Positions 41,698 through 49,320 of a stretch of DNA of 51,618 nucleotides are shown here, piece after piece. The stretch is from Chitinophagaceae bacterium (lineage in GTDB: Bacteria > Bacteroidota > Bacteroidia > Chitinophagales > Chitinophagaceae). Each line of letters begins with the position of its first letter. Positions within the stretch are counted from its first letter, which is position 1. The stretch is taken from the NCBI GenBank assembly GCA_019745155.1, contig JAIETM010000013.1, positions 1-51,618 of the forward strand, given 5' to 3'. The notes beneath the pieces were generated by a model. It made no database searches. It was not told the origin of the DNA and saw only the letters and a list, made by a program, of their open reading frames with translations. Both the position numbers and the translations under genes were made by a program.

Positions 41698-43122
41698 TTG
41701 AATGCCGCCATTACCTTGTACGGTGATGGTTTTTTGTTGATTGCCCGCAGACAATTCGATAGTGTTTACACCCACTTGCAAAGGAATGCGTACATATTGA
41801 ATAAATGCCGGCAAGCTCTGCCAATTACGGGTATCTGCTTTTTCGGTAGCACTATTCACCACATTCATGATTAAACCAACTGCGGCGCCAATCGCTTCGG
41901 CATTCTGTGCGTCTTTTCTTTTTTCTGCTTCGGTTTTCTTTGTACCGTCTTTCTTCGTGTCACTTTTTTGTGCAGCAGCGGTAGCTATTGCTTCGGATCC
42001 CTTTTCTGCAACTTTCTTAACCAACTGTCTGATCAATGCATTGGCAATTTCTTTCCCCATACGCTCTTGCATCAGTCTTGCACAAAGCGCATTCATATTT
42101 GCAACATCTTCTGCTCGGTAGTTATTACCGTTCAAGCGAATTTGTACAGCTGGACTATTAAAACTTCTTGGCTGATAATATGGAATCGCAATTGTTGTGT
42201 TGCGAATCTGGCTGAGTTGATTATCATTGAACCTATTGCGATCGATGAAAATATCCTGACGCAATCCATCGTTTCCGTAGAAATAAAAACCGTTGGCACC
42301 CTGTGTTACTGAATAACGAATCTCTTGCTTCACCGGCGCACTACCGGTTTCTATAAATACCACTAGCCATCCGCCTGCGGGTTGCATATTCATTTCCTCC
42401 TTGGCCTTTGTTGCATTGGCATAATAGTCGGCCTGATCGCCAAAACCAGATGCCCTTGCGGCACTAATGAGGTCTTGCTTTAGTTGATTGGGTAATGCTA
42501 CACCATAATAATTACCTCCGCTCCTCAAATAGAGCTCCGCAGCGTTTCGATAACTAATGAATGCATTATTGGCTTCTCCGGCTGCTTCATACAACAATCC
42601 TTGAAGAATCAATGCAAAAGCATCCTGCTGATACTTGTTCTCTTTACGCGTTTTGTCGTTCAGCGCATCTTCGCTGAGTTGAATGCGTCTAGCTTCTACA
42701 CGTGCGCCTTCTGTATTACCTAGCTGTAAATAATTGATGGCTTTGTAATAGTGAATCAGAAATCGCTCATGGTCCTCACCTAAATAGGTTTGCAGCATGG
42801 GGTTAACACTGGCGCCAAGAAAAACATCGCCTGCGGATTTTCTTTTCTCCTCAATGAAATCATCCGCCTTATTGAAATAAAGATTACTGCTGTCGTAAAG
42901 GCCGCGCAGGTGAAACAGTTTTCCCTTCTCCATATAATAGAGCAACTGGTTTCTGTCGCGCTGCAGAAAACCATTGCTGCTTAGCAATGCATCAGCACGT
43001 TCGTAATGGCCGGCATCTACCTGTTGGTAATATGCAGACAGCTTACGCTGATAGGTAGCACAGGAAAATAAAACGGGTATACATAGGAGCCCTATCCATA
43101 CCCGTTTGGAAAAGCCGTTCAT
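41668..43122 (-). CDS. COG3014-family lipoprotein
   Basis: 484 residues with lipoprotein signal ending LCIPVLFSC. The N-terminal half is TPR-like (GHYERADALLSSNGFL, LRGLYDSSNLYFNKADDF, AFALILQGLLYEAAGEANNAFISYRNAAELYL), followed by a beta-rich part starting PAGGWLVVFIETG and a lysine-rich stretch (SDTKKDGTKKTEAEKRKDAQ). COG3014 proteins are found next to LpoB, as here: lpoB is 10 bases upstream on the same strand. The pair suggests a role near peptidoglycan synthesis at the outer membrane. Confidence 0.78.
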   Translation of the reverse strand: MNGFSKRVWIGLLCIPVLFSCATYQRKLSAYYQQVDAGHYERADALLSSNGFLQRDRNQLLYYMEKGKLFHLRGLYDSSNLYFNKADDFIEEKRKSAGDVFLGASVNPMLQTYLGEDHERFLIHYYKAINYLQLGNTEGARVEARRIQLSEDALNDKTRKENKYQQDAFALILQGLLYEAAGEANNAFISYRNAAELYLRSGGNYYGVALPNQLKQDLISAARASGFGDQADYYANATKAKEEMNMQPAGGWLVVFIETGSAPVKQEIRYSVTQGANGFYFYGNDGLRQDIFIDRNRFNDNQLSQIRNTTIAIPYYQPRSFNSPAVQIRLNGNNYRAEDVANMNALCARLMQERMGKEIANALIRQLVKKVAEKGSEAIATAAAQKSDTKKDGTKKTEAEKRKDAQNAEAIGAAVGLIMNVVNSATEKADTRNWQSLPAFIQYVRIPLQVGVNTIELSAGNQQKTITVQGNGGIQLQNWILRGR

Positions 43123-43132
43123 GTGAAGCTGA

Positions 43133-43720
43133 TTAGTTCTTTACGTACTTGGCAATTTTCTTATCGCCAATCCAAACCACTTCGTTGGTTTCAATATTCG
43201 TCAACTCTAGGTTAACCTGATAAGTAACCGTTTTCTTGCGCTTATACGCATCTACGATAGAGTTGATAGAGCCTTGCAGAATAAAATCTGCGCCATTCTC
43301 CAAACCAAACTTTTTCATGGTGCTTTGTGAAGCGTTGGTCTGTTGATCTGCTTTCTCTGCGCGCATTTCTTCACGCTTCTTGCCGCTTTGTACCAAACCC
43401 ACTTTATCTGTGCGGATAAAGCTGCGCTCCAGATCTTTCATGAAGGTTTCTGCTTCAATATGCTCATGGCTTTTATTACTCACCATACCTACAATTACCA
43501 CGGGCTTTTTACCTTTTGCGGTAACGTGATTGTTCAACCACTTGGCGGTTAACACATCACCAATCATTTCATCTGCGGTGAGACGACTATCTGTATTATT
43601 CCATTTACCGCTGATATCAGGTGTTTCAGCGGGATCGATTCGGGTTACTTTTCTGTTGGCACAAGATGCAGCTAAAACAGTAATGGCTACAACAAATGCG
43701 ATACGTGTAAACTTAAACAT
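43133..43720 (-). CDS. lpoB: LpoB-like penicillin-binding protein activator lipoprotein
   Basis: 195 residues with signal MFKFTRIAFVVAITVLAASC (lipobox AASC). The rest is the LpoB fold: KPVVIVGMVSNKSHEHIEAETFMKDLERSFIRTDKVGLVQ, FGLENGADFILQGSINSIVDAYKRKKTVTYQVNLELTNIETNEVVWIGDKKIAKY. In E. coli LpoB spans the periplasm and activates PBP1b; this protein lacks the long disordered linker. Start of the COG3014 gene follows 10 bases after its stop. A small exported protein precedes it on the same strand. Confidence 0.8.
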   Translation of the reverse strand: MFKFTRIAFVVAITVLAASCANRKVTRIDPAETPDISGKWNNTDSRLTADEMIGDVLTAKWLNNHVTAKGKKPVVIVGMVSNKSHEHIEAETFMKDLERSFIRTDKVGLVQSGKKREEMRAEKADQQTNASQSTMKKFGLENGADFILQGSINSIVDAYKRKKTVTYQVNLELTNIETNEVVWIGDKKIAKYVKN

Positions 43721-43758
43721 GCTTTCGGGTTATTGAGTGAAGAGATAAATCGTAATCA

Positions 43759-44145
43759 TTAAAACATAAACCACCAGTTACCGGTGCGGAAACCAATTCC
43801 GGGTCTGGCCCAACGATTGCGCCAACGCCAATCGTTTACACCATTCCAGCGATTGTTATTCCATCCCCAGCCATCATTGATCCAATACGTGTTTTGTGCC
43901 GACCATAATCTACGCTGCATGCGATTGTCAAAACGCACCTGGCGTCTTTCCTGTCTGGCCTCGTACCAATCATAGGCTTTATAGGTATTCTGTATAGTGG
44001 TGTTCATATACATGCCCAGCGAATCTTTGTGTTGCATGTATTTATTCTTGCTGATCAGGTAATTGGGATTCTGATCAGGCAATAATTCCTGTGCCTGAGC
44101 GCTCAGGCCAAGGGATAATACAAAAAGGGTGATGAGCTGTTTCAT
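43759..44145 (-). CDS. Small exported Trp/Asn/Arg-rich protein
   Basis: 128 residues with signal peptide MKQLITLFVLSLGLSAQAQ. The C-terminal 45 residues are strongly biased (NDGWGWNNNRWNGVNDWRW, RNRWARPGIGFRTGNWWF), ending in phenylalanine; the middle has EARQERRQVRFDNRMQRR. No family recognised. It precedes lpoB by 38 bases on the same strand and has a TAGCTTTG box upstream, so it probably opens the LpoB/COG3014 transcript. Confidence 0.65.
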   Translation of the reverse strand: MKQLITLFVLSLGLSAQAQELLPDQNPNYLISKNKYMQHKDSLGMYMNTTIQNTYKAYDWYEARQERRQVRFDNRMQRRLWSAQNTYWINDGWGWNNNRWNGVNDWRWRNRWARPGIGFRTGNWWFMF

Positions 44146-44169
44146 ATACCACGTTTTGAATAACTACTT

Positions 44170-44177
44170 CAAAGCTA
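44170..44177 (-). promoter_or_regulatory. -7 promoter element (TAGCTTTG) of the LpoB cluster
   Basis: Perfect TAnnTTTG on the minus strand, ending 24 bases before the ATG at 44145. Confidence 0.5.
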
Positions 44178-44220
44178 GTGCCAAACTTTGGGCTGCTTCC
44201 ATTTTCTAGCAGGAAAACGT

Positions 44221-44231
44221 GGCCGAAGGCC
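44221..44231 (-). terminator. Possible weak terminator after DUF2480 gene
   Basis: GGCC-GAA-GGCC is a compact hairpin; on the minus strand it is followed by ACGTTTTCC. It sits about 20 bp past the DUF2480 stop. Short stem and short T run make it uncertain. Confidence 0.35.
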
Positions 44232-44252
44232 GATTTGTTACATCAATGGCGC

Positions 44253-44774
44253 TTATGCTGGCTTATTGGCCATAGCTTTTTTAAAGATAGGCACGGTGCT
44301 ACAGGGCTCGCCATACATGATGCTCTTGGCAAAGGGACGAAGCTTTTGCGTAGCGGCAACATATGCGGTCTCGGGAATATGGATATCGCCACAACCCTTC
44401 ACTACAATTCGTTGATCAGCATATTCCGCTGCATCCATCTGTTGAATATTGCGCTGTAAAATGGTATTGATGAGTTCCTGCTCGTTTCCGAAAACCACTT
44501 CTTTGGCTACCGGTTGCAGGTAGCTGGCCACCAACATATATGCCCATACGGGGATGATGGCATCCGCTGAACAGGTAACAGCGACATAAGTATCACGATA
44601 TACTTCCCAATCGGTGTTCTGCAAGGCGGTACGAAAATCCTTTTCCTTCAGGATCAGTTCCATAAACAAATAGCCCTTCAGATCGAAGGTTTTAATCTCA
44701 CCCTTTGGGTAGAATTGTTCCAGATCCAGGGTGACGAGTCCGCTTTCTGCTACTTTGTTTACAATCGGTTCCAT
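44253..44774 (-). CDS. DUF2480 family protein
   Basis: 173 residues of DUF2480, a family found mainly in Bacteroidota. Start MEPIVNKVAESGLVTLDLEQFYP is typical; VTCSADAIIPVWAYML, VVKGCGDIHIPETAYVAATQKL and YGEPCSTVPIFKK hold cysteines and a histidine that could be ligands or redox residues. Function not known. The ATG at 44774 is favoured; TACTTTTA, a near-consensus -7 box, ends four bases before it, so the longer frame from a TTG is unlikely. Followed upstream by the PpiD terminator. Confidence 0.82.
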   Translation of the reverse strand: MEPIVNKVAESGLVTLDLEQFYPKGEIKTFDLKGYLFMELILKEKDFRTALQNTDWEVYRDTYVAVTCSADAIIPVWAYMLVASYLQPVAKEVVFGNEQELINTILQRNIQQMDAAEYADQRIVVKGCGDIHIPETAYVAATQKLRPFAKSIMYGEPCSTVPIFKKAMANKPA

Positions 44775-44838
44775 ATAGTAAAAGTACAATTGTTGTTGGG
44801 TTTTGGTTTTCGATTGCGGAAAATGCGGGCAACAAAAA

Positions 44839-44862
44839 ACCCCCGACAGTATCGTCGGGGGT
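44839..44862 (-). terminator. Intrinsic terminator after PpiD gene
   Basis: ACCCCCGAC/GTCGGGGGT arms around a six-base loop AGTATC, with a T6 run on the minus strand, 24 bp past the PpiD stop. Core is the inverse of the hairpin at 36811-36828. Confidence 0.85.
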
Positions 44863-44885
44863 CTTATAATATTACGCTTTATCGA

Positions 44886-46985
44886 TTAATAAAACTTAAA
44901 ACGGTAATCCTTGATCACAGCACCTTTACGTAAAGCTTCAGCGCTTCTGAAAGCTGCCATGCGCATTGCCTGAATCAAACCTTGCTTCACTGTTTCGGCA
45001 TCTGTTGCCAAATTCGCTTTAGCACCCATGCTTTCTACGCGCAAAGCATACACACCACCTACACCAGCAATGGGTGTACTTACTTTACCCTGTAATGATT
45101 TATTGAAAGCTGCGCCTACCACCTTGGCTTCATTACCAACATTTGGAATGAATGAGTTACCGAAGGTTAAGCTATCTGCACGCATTACCACATTACCAGA
45201 AGCAGTAGCCATTGCTTCCAAAGTGCTGCCGGTAAACTTGGTGATCATTTGTTGTGCTTTCTTTTCGTTACGTACAAAAGCTTCAACTTGTGGTCTAGCT
45301 TCTGCAACTGTTAATGTGCCCGGCTTATGAATAGCAGTAATAGTAGCCACCACATAACGATCTGCTACTTCGGTTGGCTCACTTACATCGCCTTCTTTGT
45401 TTTCATAGATCCAACGAACCAAAGAGCGTGTTTCACCCAAGCCCATGATGGAGAAATCATTTTCTTTTACATCAGATGCCAACAAAGGAAACTTGTTTAA
45501 CTTCTTCGCATTGTCTTCAAAAGCTTTTCTATTCTTGCTGGTAGAAGCAAATTGTGCAGCTGCAGTACTTGCAGCAGCAATGGTTTCATTGCTGGCAACA
45601 ATCTTCTTGCTCAGGTAAGCAACTTTTACCGCTTCACCCACTTTACGCTGGTTCAATACTTCTACATAATGATAGCCAGTATATTGATCATTCTCTACAC
45701 GGACAATTTTCTTGTCGCCGGTAGCACCATAGAAAACCGCTTCAGCAAATTCTTTGCTCAGTGTTGGGAATTGAAGAGAAGCAAATTCATATTCACCTTT
45801 GGTTCCCTTACTACCCTGATCATCACTATACTTCTGAACCAACTCGTTGAAATCAACACCATTCTTCGCTAATGCAGCAACACTATCGATACGCTTGCGA
45901 GCAGCAGAATCAGAAAGGCCGGGCTCTGCAGCAGTACCAATCTTCACGAGGACGTGTCTGCATTTAATAGAATCTGGCATAGTGCGCTTAGCAATCATGC
46001 GTGCTAGAACAATATTACCACCATCCATATAAGGACCGTAAGTACCACCAACCGGTAGTGCTTTAATTAATTCAGCATTTGGTACCTGAATCTTATCCTT
46101 CATCACAAAAGCATCCAAATAAGGCTGCTCGCTTTCTGTACGGCTCATGAATGCTTTGATATCAGCAGTTGTACTGAATTCAGCTTGTACACTTTGTACT
46201 TGATTCAACACATTGGCTGTATCCTGCGCAGAAGGGAAAGCATCAAATGTGATATAAGAAATGTTGCGACCTTCTTCTTCACGCTTGAATTCTGTGGCGT
46301 GCTTGCTGATATAAGCTTGGATATCCTGATCGCTCACTTTTACAGAACTATCGGATACACTTGCGTATGGTGCATAGATGTAAGAAACATTCGCAATAGC
46401 GTTATTGTCAGCAATGGTTTTTTCTACCATCCACTTGGGTACATACATACCTTGTTGTACCAATGACTGGTACTTATAACGCAGTGTTTGTTCAATAGCA
46501 GGCTTGATGTACAAGTCATTGATCATCTTCAACTGCTCAGCATTCTTGCTCTTTTTGATCTGCGCCAAAGCACGCTTGGCATCATCCACTTTAAACTCAC
46601 CTGTTTTAGGATCAGTGAATTCATTTTTGAATGGTGAGTTATCACCAAACAGGATATCTGTTAATTCATTGCTGGTTACCTGAATACCCAACTTATTGTA
46701 TTCATCTTGTAAAAGCGCATTATCAATTTCCTGATTCCACAACATACCGATCAACTGATCGCGCTGTGCTTGTGCACCATACATCTGTTGTTGCATCGCC
46801 AGCTTCTCTTCAAATTCAGCACGCTCAATATTGTTTCCATTCACTTTACCCAGCGTTGTGGTATTAGAGAAAATACTGCCACGCTGAAATGAAGCATCCT
46901 GCAGAATAAATGCAATCAGGGCTAAAGCGATGATAGCAAAAATGATCCACGCTCCCTTGTCACGAATACTTTGAATAACAGACAT
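44886..46985 (-). CDS. PpiD-like membrane-anchored peptidylprolyl isomerase
   Basis: 699 residues from the ATG at 46985 (MSVIQSIRDKGAWIIFAII). One N-terminal membrane anchor (about 12-31) is followed by a SurA_N-type chaperone domain (TLGKVNGNNIERAEFEEKL), then a parvulin-type rotamase (IKCRHVLVKIG, LAKNGVDFNELVQKYSDDQGSKGTKGEYEFASL) and a second, degenerate rotamase-like region with LVRWIYENKEGDVSEP. PpiD sits in the inner membrane facing the periplasm and chaperones proteins leaving the Sec translocon. A terminator follows; its promoter borders the candidate origin. Confidence 0.9.
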   Translation of the reverse strand: MSVIQSIRDKGAWIIFAIIALALIAFILQDASFQRGSIFSNTTTLGKVNGNNIERAEFEEKLAMQQQMYGAQAQRDQLIGMLWNQEIDNALLQDEYNKLGIQVTSNELTDILFGDNSPFKNEFTDPKTGEFKVDDAKRALAQIKKSKNAEQLKMINDLYIKPAIEQTLRYKYQSLVQQGMYVPKWMVEKTIADNNAIANVSYIYAPYASVSDSSVKVSDQDIQAYISKHATEFKREEEGRNISYITFDAFPSAQDTANVLNQVQSVQAEFSTTADIKAFMSRTESEQPYLDAFVMKDKIQVPNAELIKALPVGGTYGPYMDGGNIVLARMIAKRTMPDSIKCRHVLVKIGTAAEPGLSDSAARKRIDSVAALAKNGVDFNELVQKYSDDQGSKGTKGEYEFASLQFPTLSKEFAEAVFYGATGDKKIVRVENDQYTGYHYVEVLNQRKVGEAVKVAYLSKKIVASNETIAAASTAAAQFASTSKNRKAFEDNAKKLNKFPLLASDVKENDFSIMGLGETRSLVRWIYENKEGDVSEPTEVADRYVVATITAIHKPGTLTVAEARPQVEAFVRNEKKAQQMITKFTGSTLEAMATASGNVVMRADSLTFGNSFIPNVGNEAKVVGAAFNKSLQGKVSTPIAGVGGVYALRVESMGAKANLATDAETVKQGLIQAMRMAAFRSAEALRKGAVIKDYRFKFY

Positions 46986-47033
46986 AATCGTTTTGTTGGT
47001 CTTGAATAAAAATGCCCGCACATTGGCGGGTGG

Positions 47034-47064
47034 CAAAAATAGGGTAATTGACCGTTAGAACAAA
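47034..47064 (-). promoter_or_regulatory. PpiD gene promoter (TTTG, TATTTTTG)
   Basis: On the minus strand TTTG (47061-47064) is followed after 19 bp by TATTTTTG (47034-47041), an excellent match to the phylum consensus. It is the left edge of the DnaA-box region, so DnaA could affect its use. Confidence 0.7.
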
Positions 47065-47383
47065 CTGTGGAAAACCCTGATAAATGCCCGAAAAACAAGG
47101 GCTTGTACCACGTGGAAAACCTGAAAAAGAAACCGGTCTGTTCCAACCTTACCGCCAAGCTGAGAAAACCTATACACATACGCTCGTGGATAAGCCCCTT
47201 TTTGGGTGGATAAACCCGGTTTTTGCCCCAAACTTTGGTGTATGAAAAAGGGAAAACTAGAGCCGGTTGAATCACCGAAAATCCCTAGTACTGGTTTTTA
47301 TCCGACTGCAGTTCACAGGAATACACAGTGTCTAATATGTGGACTTAGGTATGTGGGTTTTCTAGGTTCAGATGATCCACAAC

Positions 47384-47392
47384 TGTGTATAA
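47384..47392 (-). other. DnaA box, perfect (TGTGTATAA)
   Basis: Reverse complement TTATACACA equals the consensus TTATnCACA. Confidence 0.65.
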
Positions 47393-47483
47393 ACCAATTA
47401 AATACAGAACAGATAAGGATTTGTCTGTGTGAATTAACAGTGGATTCCGGTGTACAAGTACCCAGCTTATTAACTTTGCCTAT

Positions 47484-47492
47484 TGTGTATAA
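47484..47492 (-). other. DnaA box, perfect (TGTGTATAA)
   Basis: Second exact copy, same orientation as the first and exactly 100 bp from it, next to the A/T-rich tract. Confidence 0.65.
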
Positions 47493-47505
47493 ATGATTTA
47501 TCCCG

Positions 47506-47530
47506 ATATCCACAGTTGTAATAGTAGTAT
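47506..47530 (+). other. DnaA-box-like site with adjoining TAA-TAG-TAG-TAT run
   Basis: ATATCCACA (one mismatch) is followed after four bases by a run of trinucleotides TAA TAG TAG TAT and then the A/T-rich tract. It recalls the DnaA-trio element of bacterial unwinding regions, but as I remember that element the polarity here would be reversed, so this is a weak suggestion. Confidence 0.3.
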
Positions 47531-47576
47531 TGGTTTTATATAAATAAGGTATTAATATAAATATATTACGTTGGTT

Positions 47577-48584
47577 ATGAACATTTTGGCAGCGAAGCAG
47601 GCATTAGCAACAAAAGGATTTTTAGATCTGGACATTGATGTTCGGTTGGATTTATTTGCCGAGATTGAGCGTCTGAAAAAAGAAAAAAATGCGATTCTGC
47701 TGGCGCACTATTACCAGGAGCCTGATATCCAGGATGTGGCCGATTATATCGGCGATAGCCTGGGCCTTGCCCAGAAAGCTGCCCAAACCGATGCGGATAT
47801 CATTGTGTTTGCCGGCGTGCACTTTATGGCTGAGACCGCCAAGATTGTAAACCCAACCAAAAAAGTACTCCTGCCCGACCTGAAAGCCGGCTGTTCTTTG
47901 GCAGATTCAGCACCGGTTGACCAATTTCGGGCATTCAAGGCCAAACACCCTGATCATTTGGTGGTGAGTTATATCAACTGTACAGCCGATATCAAGGCGG
48001 AAAGCGATATTATCTGCACCAGCAGCAATGCAAAAGCCATTATCGACAGTCTGCCAGCCGATCAACCCATCATTTTCGCACCGGATAAAAACCTGGGCGC
48101 CTGGCTGAATAAAGTGACAGGTAGGAATATGCTGTTGTGGAATGGCGCTTGTATGGTGCATGAGATTTTCAGCCTGGAAAAGATCACCAAGCTGAAAATC
48201 CGTCACCCGGAAGCGAAGTTTATTGCCCACCCCGAGTGTGAGGAGGCTGTGTTGGCCCAGGCCGACTTCATTGGCAGCACCACTCAATTACTCAAGTACA
48301 CCCAAATCAACGAAGCCACGAGCTTTATTGTGGCTACTGAGACGGGTATTCTGCACCAGATGCAACAAGAAAGTCCGGAAAAGACTTTTATACCCGCCCC
48401 ACCCAATAACAATTGTGCATGTAATGACTGTCCGCATATGAAGCTCAACACCTTGGAGAAAATCTATCTCTGCATGGAATATGAGTTGCCGGAGATTATC
48501 ATGGATGAATCACTCAGATTAGCTGCCAAGAAACCTATGGACCGAATGCTGGAGATTAGTAAGGCGGCGGGGTTGATTGGGTAG
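47577..48584 (+). CDS. nadA: Quinolinate synthase
   Basis: Condenses iminoaspartate with dihydroxyacetone phosphate to quinolinate, the first committed product of de novo NAD synthesis. 335 residues: [57 protein letters not shown], and [18 protein letters not shown]. Three cysteines (in AGCS, GACM and NDCP) bind the single [4Fe-4S] cluster that serves as Lewis acid. The ATG at 47577 is preferred over a TTG two codons upstream. nadB and nadC are not adjacent. Its last codons are the left copy of the repeat flanking parDE. Confidence 0.95.
   Translation: MNILAAKQALATKGFLDLDIDVRLDLFAEIERLKKEKNAILLAHYYQEPDIQDVADYIGDSLGLAQKAAQTDADIIVFAGVHFMAETAKIVNPTKKVLLPDLKAGCSLADSAPVDQFRAFKAKHPDHLVVSYINCTADIKAESDIICTSSNAKAIIDSLPADQPIIFAPDKNLGAWLNKVTGRNMLLWNGACMVHEIFSLEKITKLKIRHPEAKFIAHPECEEAVLAQADFIGSTTQLLKYTQINEATSFIVATETGILHQMQQESPEKTFIPAPPNNNCACNDCPHMKLNTLEKIYLCMEYELPEIIMDESLRLAAKKPMDRMLEISKAAGLIG
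48563..48583 (+). repeat. Left 21-bp repeat (3' end of nadA)
   Basis: Starts GGCGGCGG and ends ATTGGGTA; encodes the last residues of NadA and most of its stop. It matches 49219-49239 at 19 of 21 positions; together they bracket the parDE module. Confidence 0.55.
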
Positions 48585-48631
48585 ATATTTAAAAAGTTAA
48601 ACACAGGAAAACGCTGCTGTAAACTTGTTGT

Positions 48632-48652
48632 ATATACCAAGAATTGGTATAT
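48632..48652. promoter_or_regulatory. Palindromic operator upstream of parD
   Basis: ATATACCAA and TTGGTATAT are perfect 9-bp inverted arms around GAA, centred 29 bp before the parD ATG. Ribbon-helix-helix antitoxins bind such palindromes to repress their own operon. Confidence 0.65.
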
Positions 48653-48670
48653 TCGATCAAAGTTGTAGTT

Positions 48671-48931
48671 ATGGCTAAGAACACCTCCATTTTATTGGGA
48701 GATTACTTTGATAATTTTATCAACCATCAGGTACAAAGTGGCCGTTTCTCTTCTGCTAGTGAAGTTGTACGCGCAGCTTTACGTCTTTTTGAACAAGAAG
48801 AAAATCAAAAAAATGCCTTAATCAAGGAATTGAAAAAGGGTGAGCAGTCGGGTTTTGTACAAAACTTTGACCGAAAAAAATTCCTCAAAAACTTGCATGA
48901 TCAACATTTGACCAATGGGTTATCAACTTAG
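48671..48931 (+). CDS. parD: ParD-type ribbon-helix-helix antitoxin
   Basis: 86 residues starting MAKNTSILLGDYFDNFINHQ. The N-terminal part is a ParD/CopG ribbon-helix-helix (SILLGDYFDNFINHQVQSGRF, SSASEVVRAALRLFEQEE), which binds the operator at 48632-48652, and the C-terminal charged tail (KKFLKNLHDQHL) would wrap the ParE toxin. The ATG at 48671 is used; an upstream in-frame ATG would enter the operator. Overlaps parE by 17 bases. The module is enclosed by direct repeats. Confidence 0.88.
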   Translation: MAKNTSILLGDYFDNFINHQVQSGRFSSASEVVRAALRLFEQEENQKNALIKELKKGEQSGFVQNFDRKKFLKNLHDQHLTNGLST

Positions 48932-49214
48932 TGTTAAAGCTGCTGAAGATATTGAGCAGATTTGGTTGTACACTGTTGAGAACTGGTCATTAGCACAGGC
49001 GGATAGATATATTAATTTGATCATCGACGAAATTGAATACCTGGCAAACCATCCTGCATCAGGAAAGGATTGCAGCCATATTCGAAAAAACTATCGCTCT
49101 GCTAAAGTAAAGTCGCATGTTATTTTTTACCGAGCAATAGACAGTAAAACTGAAATTGAAGTCATCAGGATTTTACACCAAAGCATGGATATTGAAAATC
49201 GGTTGAATGATTGA
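48915..49214 (+). CDS. parE: ParE/RelE-superfamily toxin
   Basis: 99 residues: MGYQLSVKAAEDIEQIWLYT, YINLIIDEIEYLANHPASGKDC, RSAKVKSHVIFYRAID, EIEVIRILHQSMDIENRL. The order and the final IRILHQSMD block match ParE, which poisons DNA gyrase, rather than ribosome-cleaving RelE, but the family boundary is not firm. Counteracted by ParD encoded upstream with a 17-base overlap. Confidence 0.87.
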   Translation: MGYQLSVKAAEDIEQIWLYTVENWSLAQADRYINLIIDEIEYLANHPASGKDCSHIRKNYRSAKVKSHVIFYRAIDSKTEIEVIRILHQSMDIENRLND

Positions 49215-49218
49215 ATCG

Positions 49219-49239
49219 GGCGGCGGTGTTAATTGGGTA
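49219..49239 (+). repeat. Right 21-bp repeat flanking parDE
   Basis: Starts GGCGGCGG and ends ATTGGGTA, 19 of 21 bases equal to the nadA 3' end at 48563-48583, in the same orientation and 656 bp away. It lies four bases past the parE stop. Confidence 0.55.
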
Positions 49240-49263
49240 AAACATGTCTATCTGAATTATATA

Positions 49264-49279
49264 ACTAAGCCGGTTTAGT
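49264..49279. promoter_or_regulatory. Near-perfect palindrome upstream of the recombinase
   Basis: ACTAAGCCGGTTTAGT is palindromic except for one pair, and lies 42 bp before the recombinase start. It may be an operator or a recombination core; nothing here decides. Confidence 0.35.
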
Positions 49280-49320
49280 ATATTCGTATCAGTAACCTCT
49301 GATGAAGCAAAACCTTGCTT

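Larger units (their letters stand above)
47066..47576. other. Candidate chromosomal replication origin (oriC)
   Basis: A gene-free stretch of about 510 bp with eight 9-mers that match the DnaA box TTATnCACA with at most one mismatch: 47066-47074, 47170-47178, 47185-47193, 47205-47213, 47384-47392 (perfect), 47428-47436, 47484-47492 (perfect) and 47506-47514. About 0.4 would be expected by chance with even base composition. It ends in an A/T-rich tract (about 47520-47570), a possible unwinding element. Genes to the left run minus and to the right plus, as around an origin. dnaA is not in the window. Confidence 0.65.

Noticed and set aside
47206-47496. 96-codon plus-strand frame in the gap before nadA
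   Set aside because: It runs through the DnaA-box cluster, has no recognisable domain, and starts without a promoter box; the region reads as regulatory.
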